Assembly (NCBI RefSeq): GCF_037203705.1
Contig: NZ_JBBCAT010000004.1
Span: forward strand, 372,001-436,000
Length of the DNA: 64,000 nt
Source of the DNA: Prosthecomicrobium sp. N25
Lineage (GTDB): Bacteria > Pseudomonadota > Alphaproteobacteria > Rhizobiales > Ancalomicrobiaceae
Direction of reading: 5' to 3'
Shown: positions 9,096 through 18,517 of the stretch, one piece after another
How positions within the stretch are numbered: the first letter of the stretch is position 1
Layout: each line of letters starts with the position of its first letter
Position numbers and translations under genes: made by a program
Notes under the pieces: model-generated
Databases searched by the model: none
What the model was told of the DNA's origin: nothing
Seen by the model: the letters and a program-made list of their open reading frames with translations, nothing else

Positions 9096-9323
9096 TGAGG
9101 GCGTCGCCTGGTCCCGGGCCGCGGCGGCATCGCATTGTCGGCGGGCGTCAGGCTGCGGCCTGATCTCCTGAAATAATCCAATTCGTTCAGTCCGGAAGCG
9201 TCCCGTCTGCCCGCGTGCCGCGCCGGATGGGGTGGCTTGGCATGGAGCTTGCGATCGAAGGGTCGGATCGTTCGCCGCCGCAAGGCCGGCCGATCGCATT
9301 CTTCGGGGTGCCGAGCGGATTTG

Positions 9324-9333
9324 TTGTACACAA
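9324..9333. promoter_or_regulatory. GntR-type operator-like site 2 (TTGTACACAA)
   Basis: TTGTACACAA matches the TTG-N3-ACAA operator form and ends 48 bp before the ATG of the first amidase. Together with the site at 9086 it would bracket a promoter for the amidase genes. The 337-bp gap between the DUF2155 gene and the amidase holds nothing else I recognise. Confidence 0.4.
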
Positions 9334-9381
9334 TCGCTCGGGCCCGGAGGGGCGTCGGCCGGCATTCGCCTGGAGCCCGCC

Positions 9382-10794
9382 ATGACCGACCTCGCCTTCC
9401 TGACCATCGCCGAGGCTTCCGCGCTCATCCAAGCGCGCAAGCTGTCGCCCGTCGACCTGACCAAGGTCTTCATCGAGCGCGTCAAGCGCCTCGACGGCAA
9501 GCTCAACGCCTTCATCCTGTTGATGGAGGAGAGCGCCCTGGCCGAGGCCGCCAAGGCGGAGGCCGAGATCGCGGCGGGCGGCTGGAAAGGGCCTCTGCAC
9601 GGCATTCCGATCGGCCTCAAGGACATCTACAACACGGCCGGCGTCGCCACGACGGGGCACTCGGCGCTCTTCAAGGACCATGTGCCGTCCGAGGACGCCG
9701 TCACGGTCGCCAAGCTCAGGGCGGCGGGCGCCGTCATCCTGGGCAAGCTCGCCACCCACGAGTTCGCCACGGGCGGCCCCTGCTTCGACCTGCCGTGGCC
9801 ACCGGCGCGCAACCCGTGGAACCTCGACCACATCCCGGGCGGCTCCTCGTCCGGCTCGGGCGCGGCGATCGCGGCCGGCCTGTGCACAGGGTCCATGGGC
9901 ACCGACACGGGCGGCTCGATCCGCTGGCCGGCGGCGATGTGCGGCATCGCCGGGCACAAGCCGACCTACGGGCTCGTCAGCCGGCGGGGCATCCTGCCGC
10001 TCTCCTTCAGCCTCGATCACGGCGGCCCGATGTGCTGGACCGCCGAGGATTGCGCGCTGATGATGCAGGCCCTGGCCGGCCACGACCCGCTCGACCCGGC
10101 GAGCGCGAAGGTGCCCTTGCCGGATTTCGCCGGGGCGCTCGGCGGCGGCCTGAAGGGCCTGAAGATCGGCGCCATCCGGCATTTCTTCGAGACCGACCTC
10201 GAGACCGACCCGGAGATGGTCGCCGCCTTCGACGCCTCGCTCGACGTCCTGAAGGGGCTCGGGGCGACGGTCGAGACCGTGACGGTCTCGCCGCTCCAGC
10301 ACTATGCCGACACCTGCAATCTCATCTCGCGCGCCGAGGCCTTCGCGATCCACGAGCGCTGGATCACCAAGACACCGGAGCTCTACGGCGAGATCACGCG
10401 ACGGCGGATCATGGCTGGGGCGTTCCTGGACGCCGACGTCTACGTCAACGCCATGCGGCATCGCGGGCGGCTCGTCGCCGAGATGGCCGCGGTGCTCGGC
10501 AAGGTCGACCTGGTGGTCACGCCCGGCTGGCATCGGCCGGCGCCGACCTTCGAGGACGCGGTGATCCGCGGGCCGATCTTCACGGCCGTCTTCAACGTCA
10601 CGGGCAGTCCGGCCCTGTCGGTCTGCAACGGCTTCTCCAAGGCCGGGCTGCCGCTGTCGCTGCAGATCGCCGGCCGGCCCTTCGAGGACGCCCTCGTCCT
10701 CAAGGCCGGCGACGCCTACGAGAAGGCCACCGACTTCCGCTCCCTCCGTCCCGCCTTCGCGACCGCCGCGCCCGCGGCGATCGCGGCCGAGTGA
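9382..10794 (+). CDS. Amidase-signature family hydrolase, copy 1 (AtzE/GatA-like)
   Basis: A 470-residue member of the amidase signature family, which hydrolyses C-N bonds of amides, carbamoyl or biuret-type compounds. The Ser-cisSer-Lys triad is visible as K80 (GLKD), S155 (GGSSSGSG) and S179 (TGGSI), with the same spacing as in GatA. It is very similar to the gene immediately downstream, most N-terminal stretches being identical, so the two are a tandem duplication. The residue after the nucleophile motif differs (SIRWPA here, SIRNPA in copy 2), which suggests different substrate pockets. Genuine GatA is unlikely: there is no gatB or gatC here and a small AtzG-like gene follows. The start ATG at 9382 gives MTDLAFLTIAEA, collinear with copy 2. 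Confidence 0.92.
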   Translation: MTDLAFLTIAEASALIQARKLSPVDLTKVFIERVKRLDGKLNAFILLMEESALAEAAKAEAEIAAGGWKGPLHGIPIGLKDIYNTAGVATTGHSALFKDHVPSEDAVTVAKLRAAGAVILGKLATHEFATGGPCFDLPWPPARNPWNLDHIPGGSSSGSGAAIAAGLCTGSMGTDTGGSIRWPAAMCGIAGHKPTYGLVSRRGILPLSFSLDHGGPMCWTAEDCALMMQALAGHDPLDPASAKVPLPDFAGALGGGLKGLKIGAIRHFFETDLETDPEMVAAFDASLDVLKGLGATVETVTVSPLQHYADTCNLISRAEAFAIHERWITKTPELYGEITRRRIMAGAFLDADVYVNAMRHRGRLVAEMAAVLGKVDLVVTPGWHRPAPTFEDAVIRGPIFTAVFNVTGSPALSVCNGFSKAGLPLSLQIAGRPFEDALVLKAGDAYEKATDFRSLRPAFATAAPAAIAAE

Positions 10795-10820
10795 CCGCCG
10801 CGCCGCCGAGGACCCGACCC

Positions 10821-12230
10821 ATGACCGACCTGCATTTCCTCACCATCGCGGAGGCCGCCCGGCTGATCCGCGTCCGCAAGCTGTCGCCCGTCGAGCTCAC
10901 CAAGGCCTACCTTGCACGGATCGAGGCGCTCGACCCGAAGCTCAACGCCTTCATCCTGGTCCTCGCCGAGAGCGCGCTCGCGGAGGCCAAGAAGGCCGAA
11001 GCGGAGATCGCGGCGGGGGGCTGGAAGGGGCCGCTGCACGGCATCCCGATCGGGCTCAAGGACATCTACAACACGGCCGGCATCGCGACGACCGGGCATT
11101 CGGCGCTCTACCGCGACCACGTCCCGGCCGAGGACGCGCGCACGGTGCAGCTCCTGAAGGCGGCCGGCGCGATCATGATCGGCAAGCTGTCGACGATGGA
11201 ATTCGCCATCGGCGGGCCGTCCTTCGACCTGCCCTGGCCGCCGGCGCGCAATCCGTGGGACCTCGAGCGGCAGCCGGGCGGTTCGTCCAGCGGCTCCGGC
11301 GCGGCGGTCGCCACCGGACTCTGCACCGGGGCGATGGGCACCGACACGGGCGGCTCCATCCGCAACCCGGCCGCCTGGTGCGGCATCGCGGGGCTGAAGC
11401 CGACCTACGGGCGCGTCAGCCGGCGCGGGATCCTGCCGCTCTCCTTCACCATGGACCACGGCGGCCCGATGGCCTGGACCAGCGAGGACTGCGCGCTGAT
11501 GATGGAGGTGCTCGCCGGCTACGACCCGCTCGATCCGGGCAGCGCCGACGTGCCCGTGCCGGATTTCGCCGGCGCGATCGGCACCGGCGTGAAGGGCCTC
11601 AGGATCGGCGTCATCCGGCACTTCTTCGAGAAGGACGTACTGCCGAGCGCGGAGACGGGCGCGGCCGTGGAGGCGGCCATCGCGGTCTTCCAGTCGCTCG
11701 GGGCCGTGATGTCGGACGTGACCCTGTCGCCGATGGAGCACTACAACGCCGCGGGCTCGCTCATCTCGCGGGCGGAGGCTTTCGCGTTCCACGCCAAGAC
11801 GTTGAAGGCGACGCCGGAGCTCTACGGGGCGAGCGGGCGCGGGCGGCTGATGGCCGGGGCCTTCGTCAAGGCCAGCGACCACGTCTCGGCGCTCCGGCAC
11901 CGGACCCGGCTCGTCGCCGAGATGAGCGCGGCGATGCGCGAGGTCGACGTCATGATCCTGCCGACGGTCGTCGACGTGGCGCCGAAGTTCGATCCGGACG
12001 GCCCGCTCTCCTTCGGGGCGTCCTATACGCGACCCTTCAACGTGACAGGATTCCCGGCCCACTCGATCTGCTCGGGCTACTCGGCGGCCGGTCTGCCGCT
12101 GTCGCTGCAGATCGTGGCGCGGCCCTTCGAGGACCATGTCGCCCTCAAGGCCGGCGACGCCTTCGAGACCGCGACCCAGTATCGGGCCGTCCGGCCCGCC
12201 TTCGCCACCATCGAGGCGCTCGCCGCCTGA
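10821..12230 (+). CDS. Amidase-signature family hydrolase, copy 2 (AtzE/GatA-like)
   Basis: A 469-residue paralogue of the preceding gene, starting 27 bp after it. The catalytic residues K80, S155 and S179 are conserved at identical positions. Differences cluster around the substrate pocket (SIRNPAAWCG against SIRWPAAMCG) and in the C-terminal third (ILPTVVDVAPKF against VTPGWHRPAPTF), consistent with divergence after duplication rather than a recent copy. It shares the likely operon with copy 1 and the small AtzG-like gene that follows 31 bp later. Substrate cannot be read from the sequence; AtzE-type 1-carboxybiuret hydrolase is one possibility, a general amide hydrolase another. Confidence 0.92.
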   Translation: MTDLHFLTIAEAARLIRVRKLSPVELTKAYLARIEALDPKLNAFILVLAESALAEAKKAEAEIAAGGWKGPLHGIPIGLKDIYNTAGIATTGHSALYRDHVPAEDARTVQLLKAAGAIMIGKLSTMEFAIGGPSFDLPWPPARNPWDLERQPGGSSSGSGAAVATGLCTGAMGTDTGGSIRNPAAWCGIAGLKPTYGRVSRRGILPLSFTMDHGGPMAWTSEDCALMMEVLAGYDPLDPGSADVPVPDFAGAIGTGVKGLRIGVIRHFFEKDVLPSAETGAAVEAAIAVFQSLGAVMSDVTLSPMEHYNAAGSLISRAEAFAFHAKTLKATPELYGASGRGRLMAGAFVKASDHVSALRHRTRLVAEMSAAMREVDVMILPTVVDVAPKFDPDGPLSFGASYTRPFNVTGFPAHSICSGYSAAGLPLSLQIVARPFEDHVALKAGDAFETATQYRAVRPAFATIEALAA

Positions 12231-12261
12231 CCCGTCCCTTCACACACGCGAGGACACGACC

Positions 12262-12450
12262 ATGACCGAACTGCCCTTCAAGACCCGCATGGAGGTGCTC
12301 GGCCTCCGCCTGCCGACCGAGGCCGAGGTGCCGAAGCTCGAGGAGCTGGTGAAGGACCTCGACCGGGCCGCCGCCTTCATCCGCTCGATCGAGCGGAGCT
12401 ATGCGGAGGAGCCCGTGAACGTCTTCAGCCTGGCGCCGAAGGCGGCCTGA
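12262..12450 (+). CDS. AtzG/GatC-like small amidase partner subunit
   Basis: A 62-residue protein (MTELPFKTRMEVLGL...) too small for an enzyme. It has an N-terminal helical segment, a central charged helix (PKLEELVKDLDRAAAFIRSI) and an extended acidic/hydrophobic tail (EEPVNVFSLAPKAA). That layout, and the position directly after amidase genes, matches AtzG of the AtzE-AtzG complex and GatC of GatCAB, which wrap around the amidase and stabilise it. The resemblance is by layout, size and context, not by a confirmed profile match. With one small subunit for two amidases, it may serve either or both. Conceptually the last gene of the operon. Confidence 0.7.
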   Translation: MTELPFKTRMEVLGLRLPTEAEVPKLEELVKDLDRAAAFIRSIERSYAEEPVNVFSLAPKAA

Positions 12451-12456
12451 ACTGCG

Positions 12457-12480
12457 CCTCCGTCCGCAGGCGGACGGAGG
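12457..12480 (+). terminator. Strong hairpin after amidase operon
   Basis: Perfect 11-bp inverted repeat cctccgtccgc / gcggacggagg with a 2-base centre, starting 7 bp after the small subunit stop codon. No T tract follows, so it may act as an mRNA 3' stabiliser or a bidirectional terminator with the convergent gene at 12512. Confidence 0.5.
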
Positions 12481-12511
12481 GGCAAGCCTCGGGCAGGGGC
12501 CGCGACGGCCT

Positions 12512-13114
12512 TCAGTAGGGGATCCGGCGGGTCGGCTCGATGACCGGCGCGAAGCGCTGCTCGGGCGTCTCCTCGGGCTCCTGCTCGAGTTCGCGCAGGA
12601 CGATGCCGGTGGCGCCGCATTCGGCCAGGACCGCGCGCGCGGAAGCAGCGGCCTCGGCCGACGCGGCGTCGACGCAGAGCTTCAGCCCGCCGCGCCGGAT
12701 GTCGTCGGCGACGCGGGCGCGGTGGCGGTGGCCCATGCGCCAGGCGATGCCGGTGCCCAGGGCGGCGCCGAGGCCGCCGGCGATGGCCGCGGCGCCCGCG
12801 GCCGCCAGCACCGTGCCGCCCGTGGCGGCGACCACCACGGCGCCCAGCATGGCCGGCACATACACGGACGCGCCGAGGATGCCCCCCTCGGCATCCCCGA
12901 GGCTCTCGCGCTGGATATAGGGCAGGCGGCAGGGCTCGACGCGGGCGGCCTCGCCGAAGCCCGACCGGACGAGCCGGCGGGCGCCCTCGACGCTGAGGTC
13001 GGAGAGGTCGAAACCCCTGGAGAGCAGGTTGTCGGCGGCGGTCTCGAAGCTGTCGACGTCGCCGAACAGGCCGGTCACCTCGTAACCGGACTGGCTGGAC
13101 CCTGAGATGTGCAT
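12512..13114 (-). CDS. Membrane-associated stress-type protein with glycine-zipper segment
   Basis: A 200-residue protein. The N-terminal 60 residues (YEVTGLFGDVDSFETAADNLLSRGF) resemble the YflT/17M heat-tolerance and DUF1269-like pattern of a ferredoxin-like fold that precedes a transmembrane hairpin. Residues about 85-125 are an Ala/Gly-rich hydrophobic stretch of glycine-zipper type, followed by a short basic stop (RMGHRHR). A second alpha/beta domain follows (LKLCVDAASAEAAASARAVL), then an acidic Pro-rich tail. Function unknown; such proteins are often linked to osmotic or envelope stress. It stands alone on the minus strand, 97 bp downstream of the aat stop. Confidence 0.6.
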   Translation of the reverse strand: MHISGSSQSGYEVTGLFGDVDSFETAADNLLSRGFDLSDLSVEGARRLVRSGFGEAARVEPCRLPYIQRESLGDAEGGILGASVYVPAMLGAVVVAATGGTVLAAAGAAAIAGGLGAALGTGIAWRMGHRHRARVADDIRRGGLKLCVDAASAEAAASARAVLAECGATGIVLRELEQEPEETPEQRFAPVIEPTRRIPY

Positions 13115-13211
13115 GGCCGTCCTCCTCGTCGAGCGCGAGACGGAGACCGAGGCGGCCCGCTCCCCGCGTTCCGACCGGGCCAGTCTACGCCCGTCCGGCC
13201 GCGCGGCGCAG

Positions 13212-13901
13212 TCACGATTTCGGGGTCGGCGGGGTTGGGGCGCTGACCAGGTCGACGACGGTCGCGCCGGTGACGCCGGTCAGGGGCAGGGCGGCGAAGT
13301 CGGCCTCGATCGGCAGGGCCTTCTCCAAGAGGCGCTGGTATTCGCGGCGGGACACCTCGAGGGCGCCGAAGGTGGCGAGGTGTTCGGTGACGAACTGGGT
13401 GTCGAGCAGGCGGTAGCCGCCGGCCTTCAGCCGCGCGACGAGGTGGACGAGGCTCACCTTCGAGGCGTCGGTCTCGCGGGAGAACATGCTCTCGCCGAAG
13501 AAGGCGCCGCCGATGGAGACGCCGTAGAGCCCGCCGACGAGCGCGCCGCCCGACCAGGCCTCGACCGTATGGGCCCGGCCCATCTTGAAGAGGTCGTGGT
13601 AGAGGCGCCGGATGCGGGCGTTGATCCAGGTCTTGCGGCGCCCCGGGGCCGGCTCGGCGCAGCCGTCGATCACCGCCAGGAAGTCCGTGTCGCAGCGGAT
13701 CTCGAAGCGGTCGGAGCGCACGGTGCGGGCGAGGCGCCGGGGCAGGCGGAAGCCATCGAGCGGGATGATCCCGCGCCGCTCCGGCTCGACCCAGAAGAGG
13801 CCCGGGTCCTCGGCGGACTCGGCCATGGGGAAGATGCCGACAGCATAGGCCCGCAGCAGCACGTCCGCGGTGATCTCGACGTGTCGTTCACGGCCGGCCA
13901 T
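13212..13901 (-). CDS. aat: Leucyl/phenylalanyl-tRNA--protein transferase
   Basis: Transfers Leu or Phe from aminoacyl-tRNA to N-terminal Arg or Lys of proteins, feeding the ClpS-ClpAP N-degron pathway. The 229-residue length is normal. Family signatures are AYAVGIFPM near the N-terminus, [45 protein letters not shown] and LLDTQF. A Thr/Pro-rich tail follows the core. It begins 13 bp downstream of the accC stop, so it is probably transcribed with accBC, a gene order common in alphaproteobacteria. Confidence 0.95.
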   Translation of the reverse strand: MAGRERHVEITADVLLRAYAVGIFPMAESAEDPGLFWVEPERRGIIPLDGFRLPRRLARTVRSDRFEIRCDTDFLAVIDGCAEPAPGRRKTWINARIRRLYHDLFKMGRAHTVEAWSGGALVGGLYGVSIGGAFFGESMFSRETDASKVSLVHLVARLKAGGYRLLDTQFVTEHLATFGALEVSRREYQRLLEKALPIEADFAALPLTGVTGATVVDLVSAPTPPTPKS

Positions 13902-13913
13902 GCGCCGCCCCGC

Positions 13914-15283
<1,370 letters not shown>

Positions 15284-15287
<4 letters not shown>

Positions 15288-15775
15288 TCGATCACGACGA
15301 GCGGTTCGCCGTATTCGATCGGGGAGGCGTCGTCGAACAGGATGGCGGTGACCGTGCCGGCGCGCGGGGCGGGGATCTGGTTCATGGTCTTCATCGCCTC
15401 GACGATGAGCAGCGTCTGGCCTTCACGGACCTTGGAGCCGATCTCGACGAAGGGCGGCGAGCCGGGCTCTGAGGCGCGGTAGGCCGTGCCCACCATGGGG
15501 GACTTCACCAGGCCGGGGTGGCTGGTGTAGTCGGGCTCGCCCGCCGCCGCCTTCGGCGCCAGGCCGGCGGGCACGGGCGCGGGCTGCGCGACGGCCGGCG
15601 CGGCGACCGACTGGGGCGCGGCCACGTGGACCGGCGCCGTGATAGTGACGTTCCGAGCCACCCGGATGCGCAGGTCGCCCTGGGAGACTTCGATCTCGGT
15701 CAGGTCCGTCTCGGCGATCAGCATCGCCAGATCGCGGATCAGGTCGGTATCGAACGGTTTCTTGGAATTGGCCAT
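15284..15775 (-). CDS. accB: Biotin carboxyl carrier protein of acetyl-CoA carboxylase
   Basis: Carries biotin between AccC and the AccAD carboxyltransferase. Of 163 residues, 1-45 form the conserved N-terminal dimerisation segment, about 46-85 an Ala/Pro linker, and 86-163 the biotinyl domain. The biotin acceptor is K129 in EAMKTMNQI, the alphaproteobacterial variant of EAMKM. The stop overlaps the GTG start of accC. The ATG at 15775 is the only start that gives the canonical N-terminus. The leader upstream has a strong potential RNA structure (15857-15934), which could regulate the operon. Confidence 0.96.
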
Positions 15776-15856
15776 GTTGGATCGACTGAGCCTTCCCGGT
15801 TCGGGCGAGGTGCCGAGGGCGTGCGGGCGCGGAGCCGCGCCGCTGCCCGGGAGGCG

Positions 15857-15934
15857 GGCCGCCGATCCCCCCGCCCGGGCACCGTGGTGCCCGGCCGCGG
15901 GGACCCTGCGTCCCCGGGTGCCCGATCGGCGGCC
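15857..15934 (-). promoter_or_regulatory. Branched RNA-structure candidate in accB leader
   Basis: Perfect outer stem of 11 bp (15857-15867 with 15924-15934) encloses two perfect hairpins: 15875-15883 with 15886-15894 (9 bp, 2-base loop) and 15898-15904 with 15910-15916 (7 bp, 5-base loop). The segment 15876-15883 can instead pair with 15917-15924 (8 bp), because ggtgcccg occurs twice, so two mutually exclusive folds exist. The structure ends 81 bp before the accB ATG. It is an inference that it is transcribed and regulatory. Confidence 0.45.
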
Positions 15935-16293
15935 AGCGGAGGCGACGAGGTCGCCCGACTCGCGGCCGGCCGGGGTGGGCCCCGATCCTCCGAGGCGCGC
16001 TTTATAGGCGCTCGCCCCCCGGAGGGAAAGCCCCTTCGCGCTGGGCCTGCGGGGAGGACGGCGTTCCGCCACCTGGTCGCACGGTACACGGACCGGCAGT
16101 ATTACATCTTCGACGCGCGGGAGTTCCCGTCATCCGCCGCCCGATCCCGTTCCTGGACGAACCGCGGGCGATCGTTCCGGTCGGCGGCAGCCTGGTCCGG
16201 CCGCTGGGGACGATCCTGAAGGACACCAACCCCGCCCCGCCGGCGGTCATGCCCGCGCAAATGGCCTGATCGGCGCCATCGGGCAGTCCGGGC
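15935..16293. other. Intergenic region accB / dsbA-like
   Basis: No gene I can support. On the plus strand around 16120-16270 there is a short open stretch ending PAPPAVMPAQMA with a fairly protein-like composition, but it lacks a start codon and ribosome site. A promoter for accBC must lie here or in the structured leader; I could not pick one. Confidence 0.3.
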
Positions 16294-16333
16294 AAAGAAA
16301 AAGGCGTCCGGCGGGGGGCCCGGCCGGACGCCT
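16294..16333 (-). terminator. Rho-independent terminator of the dsbA-like gene
   Basis: Perfect 10-bp stem aggcgtccgg / ccggacgcct with a GC-rich loop, followed on the minus strand by TTTTTCTTT. It sits 22 bp after the stop codon of the DsbA-like gene and is a textbook intrinsic terminator. Confidence 0.92.
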
Positions 16334-16355
16334 CATGGCTTCCTGGGAATCGTGA

Positions 16356-17123
16356 TCAGCAGGTCGTCTGGCCGCAGCGGGCTTCGGCGATGCGCTGCTT
16401 CAGCCGGTCATGGCCGATGGCGCCGGGCACGATCGACTCGCCGACCACGTAGGAGGGGGTGCCGGTCAGGCCGAGGCCGTTGGCGAGGGCGTAGGATTCC
16501 TCGATGGTCGCGGCGATCTCCGGGTGGGAGAGCTCCGCCTCGACCCTCTTGCGGTCGATGCCGACGGAGGCGGCGGCCTCGAGCGCCTTGGCCTTGTTGG
16601 CCTCGCCACGGCCGAGCAGCAGGGTCTGGTGGAAGTCGAGATACTTCTGCGGTGCGACGCGGTTGACGGCGGCGGCCACCTGGGCGGCCTCGACCGAGCC
16701 CGGTCCGAGGACGGGGAATTCCTTGAGGACGAAGCGGATGTTCTTGTCCTCGTTGATCAGCGCCATCATGTCGCCGAGCGCGCGTTTGCAGTATCCGCAG
16801 TTGTAGTCGAAGAACTCGACGACCGTGACGTCGCCCTTCGGATTGCCGAGGACGACCTGGCGGGCGGAGTTGAAGAGGACGCCGGACTTCTCCGAGATCG
16901 TCTGCTTCTGCTGGGCGGCGGCCTGGTCGGCCTTGCGCTTCTCCAGAAGGTTCAGGGCCTCCTCGACGATCTCCGGATTGGCCAGGATGTAGTCGTGGAC
17001 GAGCTTCTCCACCGCGGCCTTCTGGTCCGCGCTCAGCGCCTCGGCGGCGACCGCCGGCCGGGCCGACAGGGGAGCGAGCGCCAGGGCGCCGGCGAGAAGG
17101 AGGGCGGTCGGGGCAAATCGCAT
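16356..17123 (-). CDS. Periplasmic DsbA-family thiol:disulfide oxidoreductase
   Basis: A 255-residue exported thioredoxin-fold protein. Residues 1-27 are a signal peptide (ends ARPAVAA). A helical N-terminal extension (about 30-85, KLVHDYILANPEIVEEALNLLEKR) is the trimerisation-type stalk known in ScsC and related DsbA-like proteins. The active site is C109-G-Y-C112 in FFDYNCGYCK, and the cis-Pro loop is TGTPSYVVG. The extension plus CGYC suggests a disulfide isomerase/copper-tolerance ScsC-like role rather than classical DsbA (CPHC); which of the two cannot be decided here. The protein ends in a CGQTTC pair. It is a monocistronic unit ended by the terminator at 16294. Confidence 0.9.
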   Translation of the reverse strand: MRFAPTALLLAGALALAPLSARPAVAAEALSADQKAAVEKLVHDYILANPEIVEEALNLLEKRKADQAAAQQKQTISEKSGVLFNSARQVVLGNPKGDVTVVEFFDYNCGYCKRALGDMMALINEDKNIRFVLKEFPVLGPGSVEAAQVAAAVNRVAPQKYLDFHQTLLLGRGEANKAKALEAAASVGIDRKRVEAELSHPEIAATIEESYALANGLGLTGTPSYVVGESIVPGAIGHDRLKQRIAEARCGQTTC

Positions 17124-17320
17124 GGGAACGGATCTCCGGGGCGCGCGGCGCGCCGCTTGCGCGTTATAGGGCGCCGCGGCTTACGGCACGAATAGGGCGC
17201 GCGGCCGTCCTATTCAACTTTCCTTGAGGACCGGTCGCCCGCGACGGTGAGCGGGCTGTGGCGTCGGGGCTTCGCGGGGGCGGGCGGGACTGGTAAGGGG
17301 AGGGTGTCCGGAGGAGCCCC

Positions 17321-18493
17321 ATGCCGTTCGAACCCTCGTCCCGCAGCCGCGTCGAGCCCTTCATCGCCATGGAGGTGCTGGCGGCCGCCGTCGAGCGGGA
17401 GCGGCAGGGGCACCGGGTCGTGCGCATGGAGGTCGGTCAGCCGGGGGCGCCGGCGCCGCGGCCGGTGATCGCGGCGGCCGAGGCGGCGCTGCGGTCGGGG
17501 CGGCTCGGCTACACGGAGGCGATGGGGATCCGGCCGCTGCGGGAGGCGATCGCGGCGCACTACGCCCGGACCTACGGGGTGGCGGTCGCGCCGGAGCGCA
17601 TCGCCGTCACGGCCGGCTCCTCGGGGGCCTTCACCCTGGCGTTCCTGGCCGCCTTCGACGTCGGCGCGCGCGTCGCCCTGCCGACGCCCGGCTACCCGGC
17701 GTACCGCAATCTCCTCGGCGCGCTCGGGCTCGAGGCGGTCGAGATCGAGACCACGGCGGCGACCCGCTGGACGCTCACGCCCGACATGATCCGGGCGGCG
17801 CATGCCGTGCGGCCGCTCCACGGCATCCTGATCGCCAGCCCGGCGAACCCGACCGGCACCATGTACACGCCCGAGGCCCTGCAGGCGCTCATCGAGGTCG
17901 CCGACGAGCTGGGGCTTTGGTTCATCTCGGACGAGATCTACCACGGCCTCGTCTTCGCGGGCGAACAGCGGACGGCGCTGTCCTTCTCGCCGCGGGCAAT
18001 CGTGGTGAACAGCTTCTCCAAGTACTACTGCATGACCGGCTGGCGGATCGGCTGGATGGTGCTGCCGGAGGTGCTGGTCCGTCCGGTCGACCGGCTGGCG
18101 CAGAATCTCACACTCTCCAACAACGAGATCTCGCAGCGGGCGGCCGTGGCGGCCTTCGATCCGGCCTCCACGCTCGAACTCGACGCCGTGAAGGCCTCCT
18201 ACGCGGTGAACCGGGCGCTTCTCCTCGATCGTTTGCCGCGGATCGGCTTCGACGAACTCCTGCCGGTGGACGGGGCCTTCTACGTCTACGCCTCCGTCAA
18301 GCGCTTCTCCAACGACAGCCTGGACTTCTCGCGCCGCATGCTGGTGGAGGCCGGCGTTGCCGCGACCCCGGGCCCCGACTTCGACGGCGCCCGCGGCCAC
18401 GGCTTCATGCGATTCTCCTTCGCGGGCACGGAGGCCGACGTGGCGGAGGCGGTGGAGCGGATCGGGGGATGGCTCGGCCGCGGCTCGTCCTGA
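17321..18493 (+). CDS. PLP-dependent aminotransferase, class I/II
   Basis: A 390-residue fold-type I aminotransferase. Recognised features: GQPGAPAP near the N-terminus, YTEAMGIRPLREAIAAHY, P-loop-type AGSSGAF, N176 in SPANPTG, D204 in ISDEIYHGL, the Schiff-base lysine K234 in SFSKYYCMTGWRIGW, and a substrate-carboxylate Arg in GFMRFSFAG near the C-terminus. The SFSKYYCMTGWR variant is common in rhizobial aminotransferases annotated as aspartate/alanine-type; the amino acid substrate cannot be told. It stands alone between convergent genes. Confidence 0.93.
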   Translation: MPFEPSSRSRVEPFIAMEVLAAAVERERQGHRVVRMEVGQPGAPAPRPVIAAAEAALRSGRLGYTEAMGIRPLREAIAAHYARTYGVAVAPERIAVTAGSSGAFTLAFLAAFDVGARVALPTPGYPAYRNLLGALGLEAVEIETTAATRWTLTPDMIRAAHAVRPLHGILIASPANPTGTMYTPEALQALIEVADELGLWFISDEIYHGLVFAGEQRTALSFSPRAIVVNSFSKYYCMTGWRIGWMVLPEVLVRPVDRLAQNLTLSNNEISQRAAVAAFDPASTLELDAVKASYAVNRALLLDRLPRIGFDELLPVDGAFYVYASVKRFSNDSLDFSRRMLVEAGVAATPGPDFDGARGHGFMRFSFAGTEADVAEAVERIGGWLGRGSS

Positions 18494-18517
18494 GACAAGG
18501 GACGGCGGCGGATCGGG

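Noticed and set aside
16117-16270. Small plus-strand ORF ending PAPPAVMPAQMA
   Set aside because: No start codon with ribosome site and no homology pattern; too short to support.
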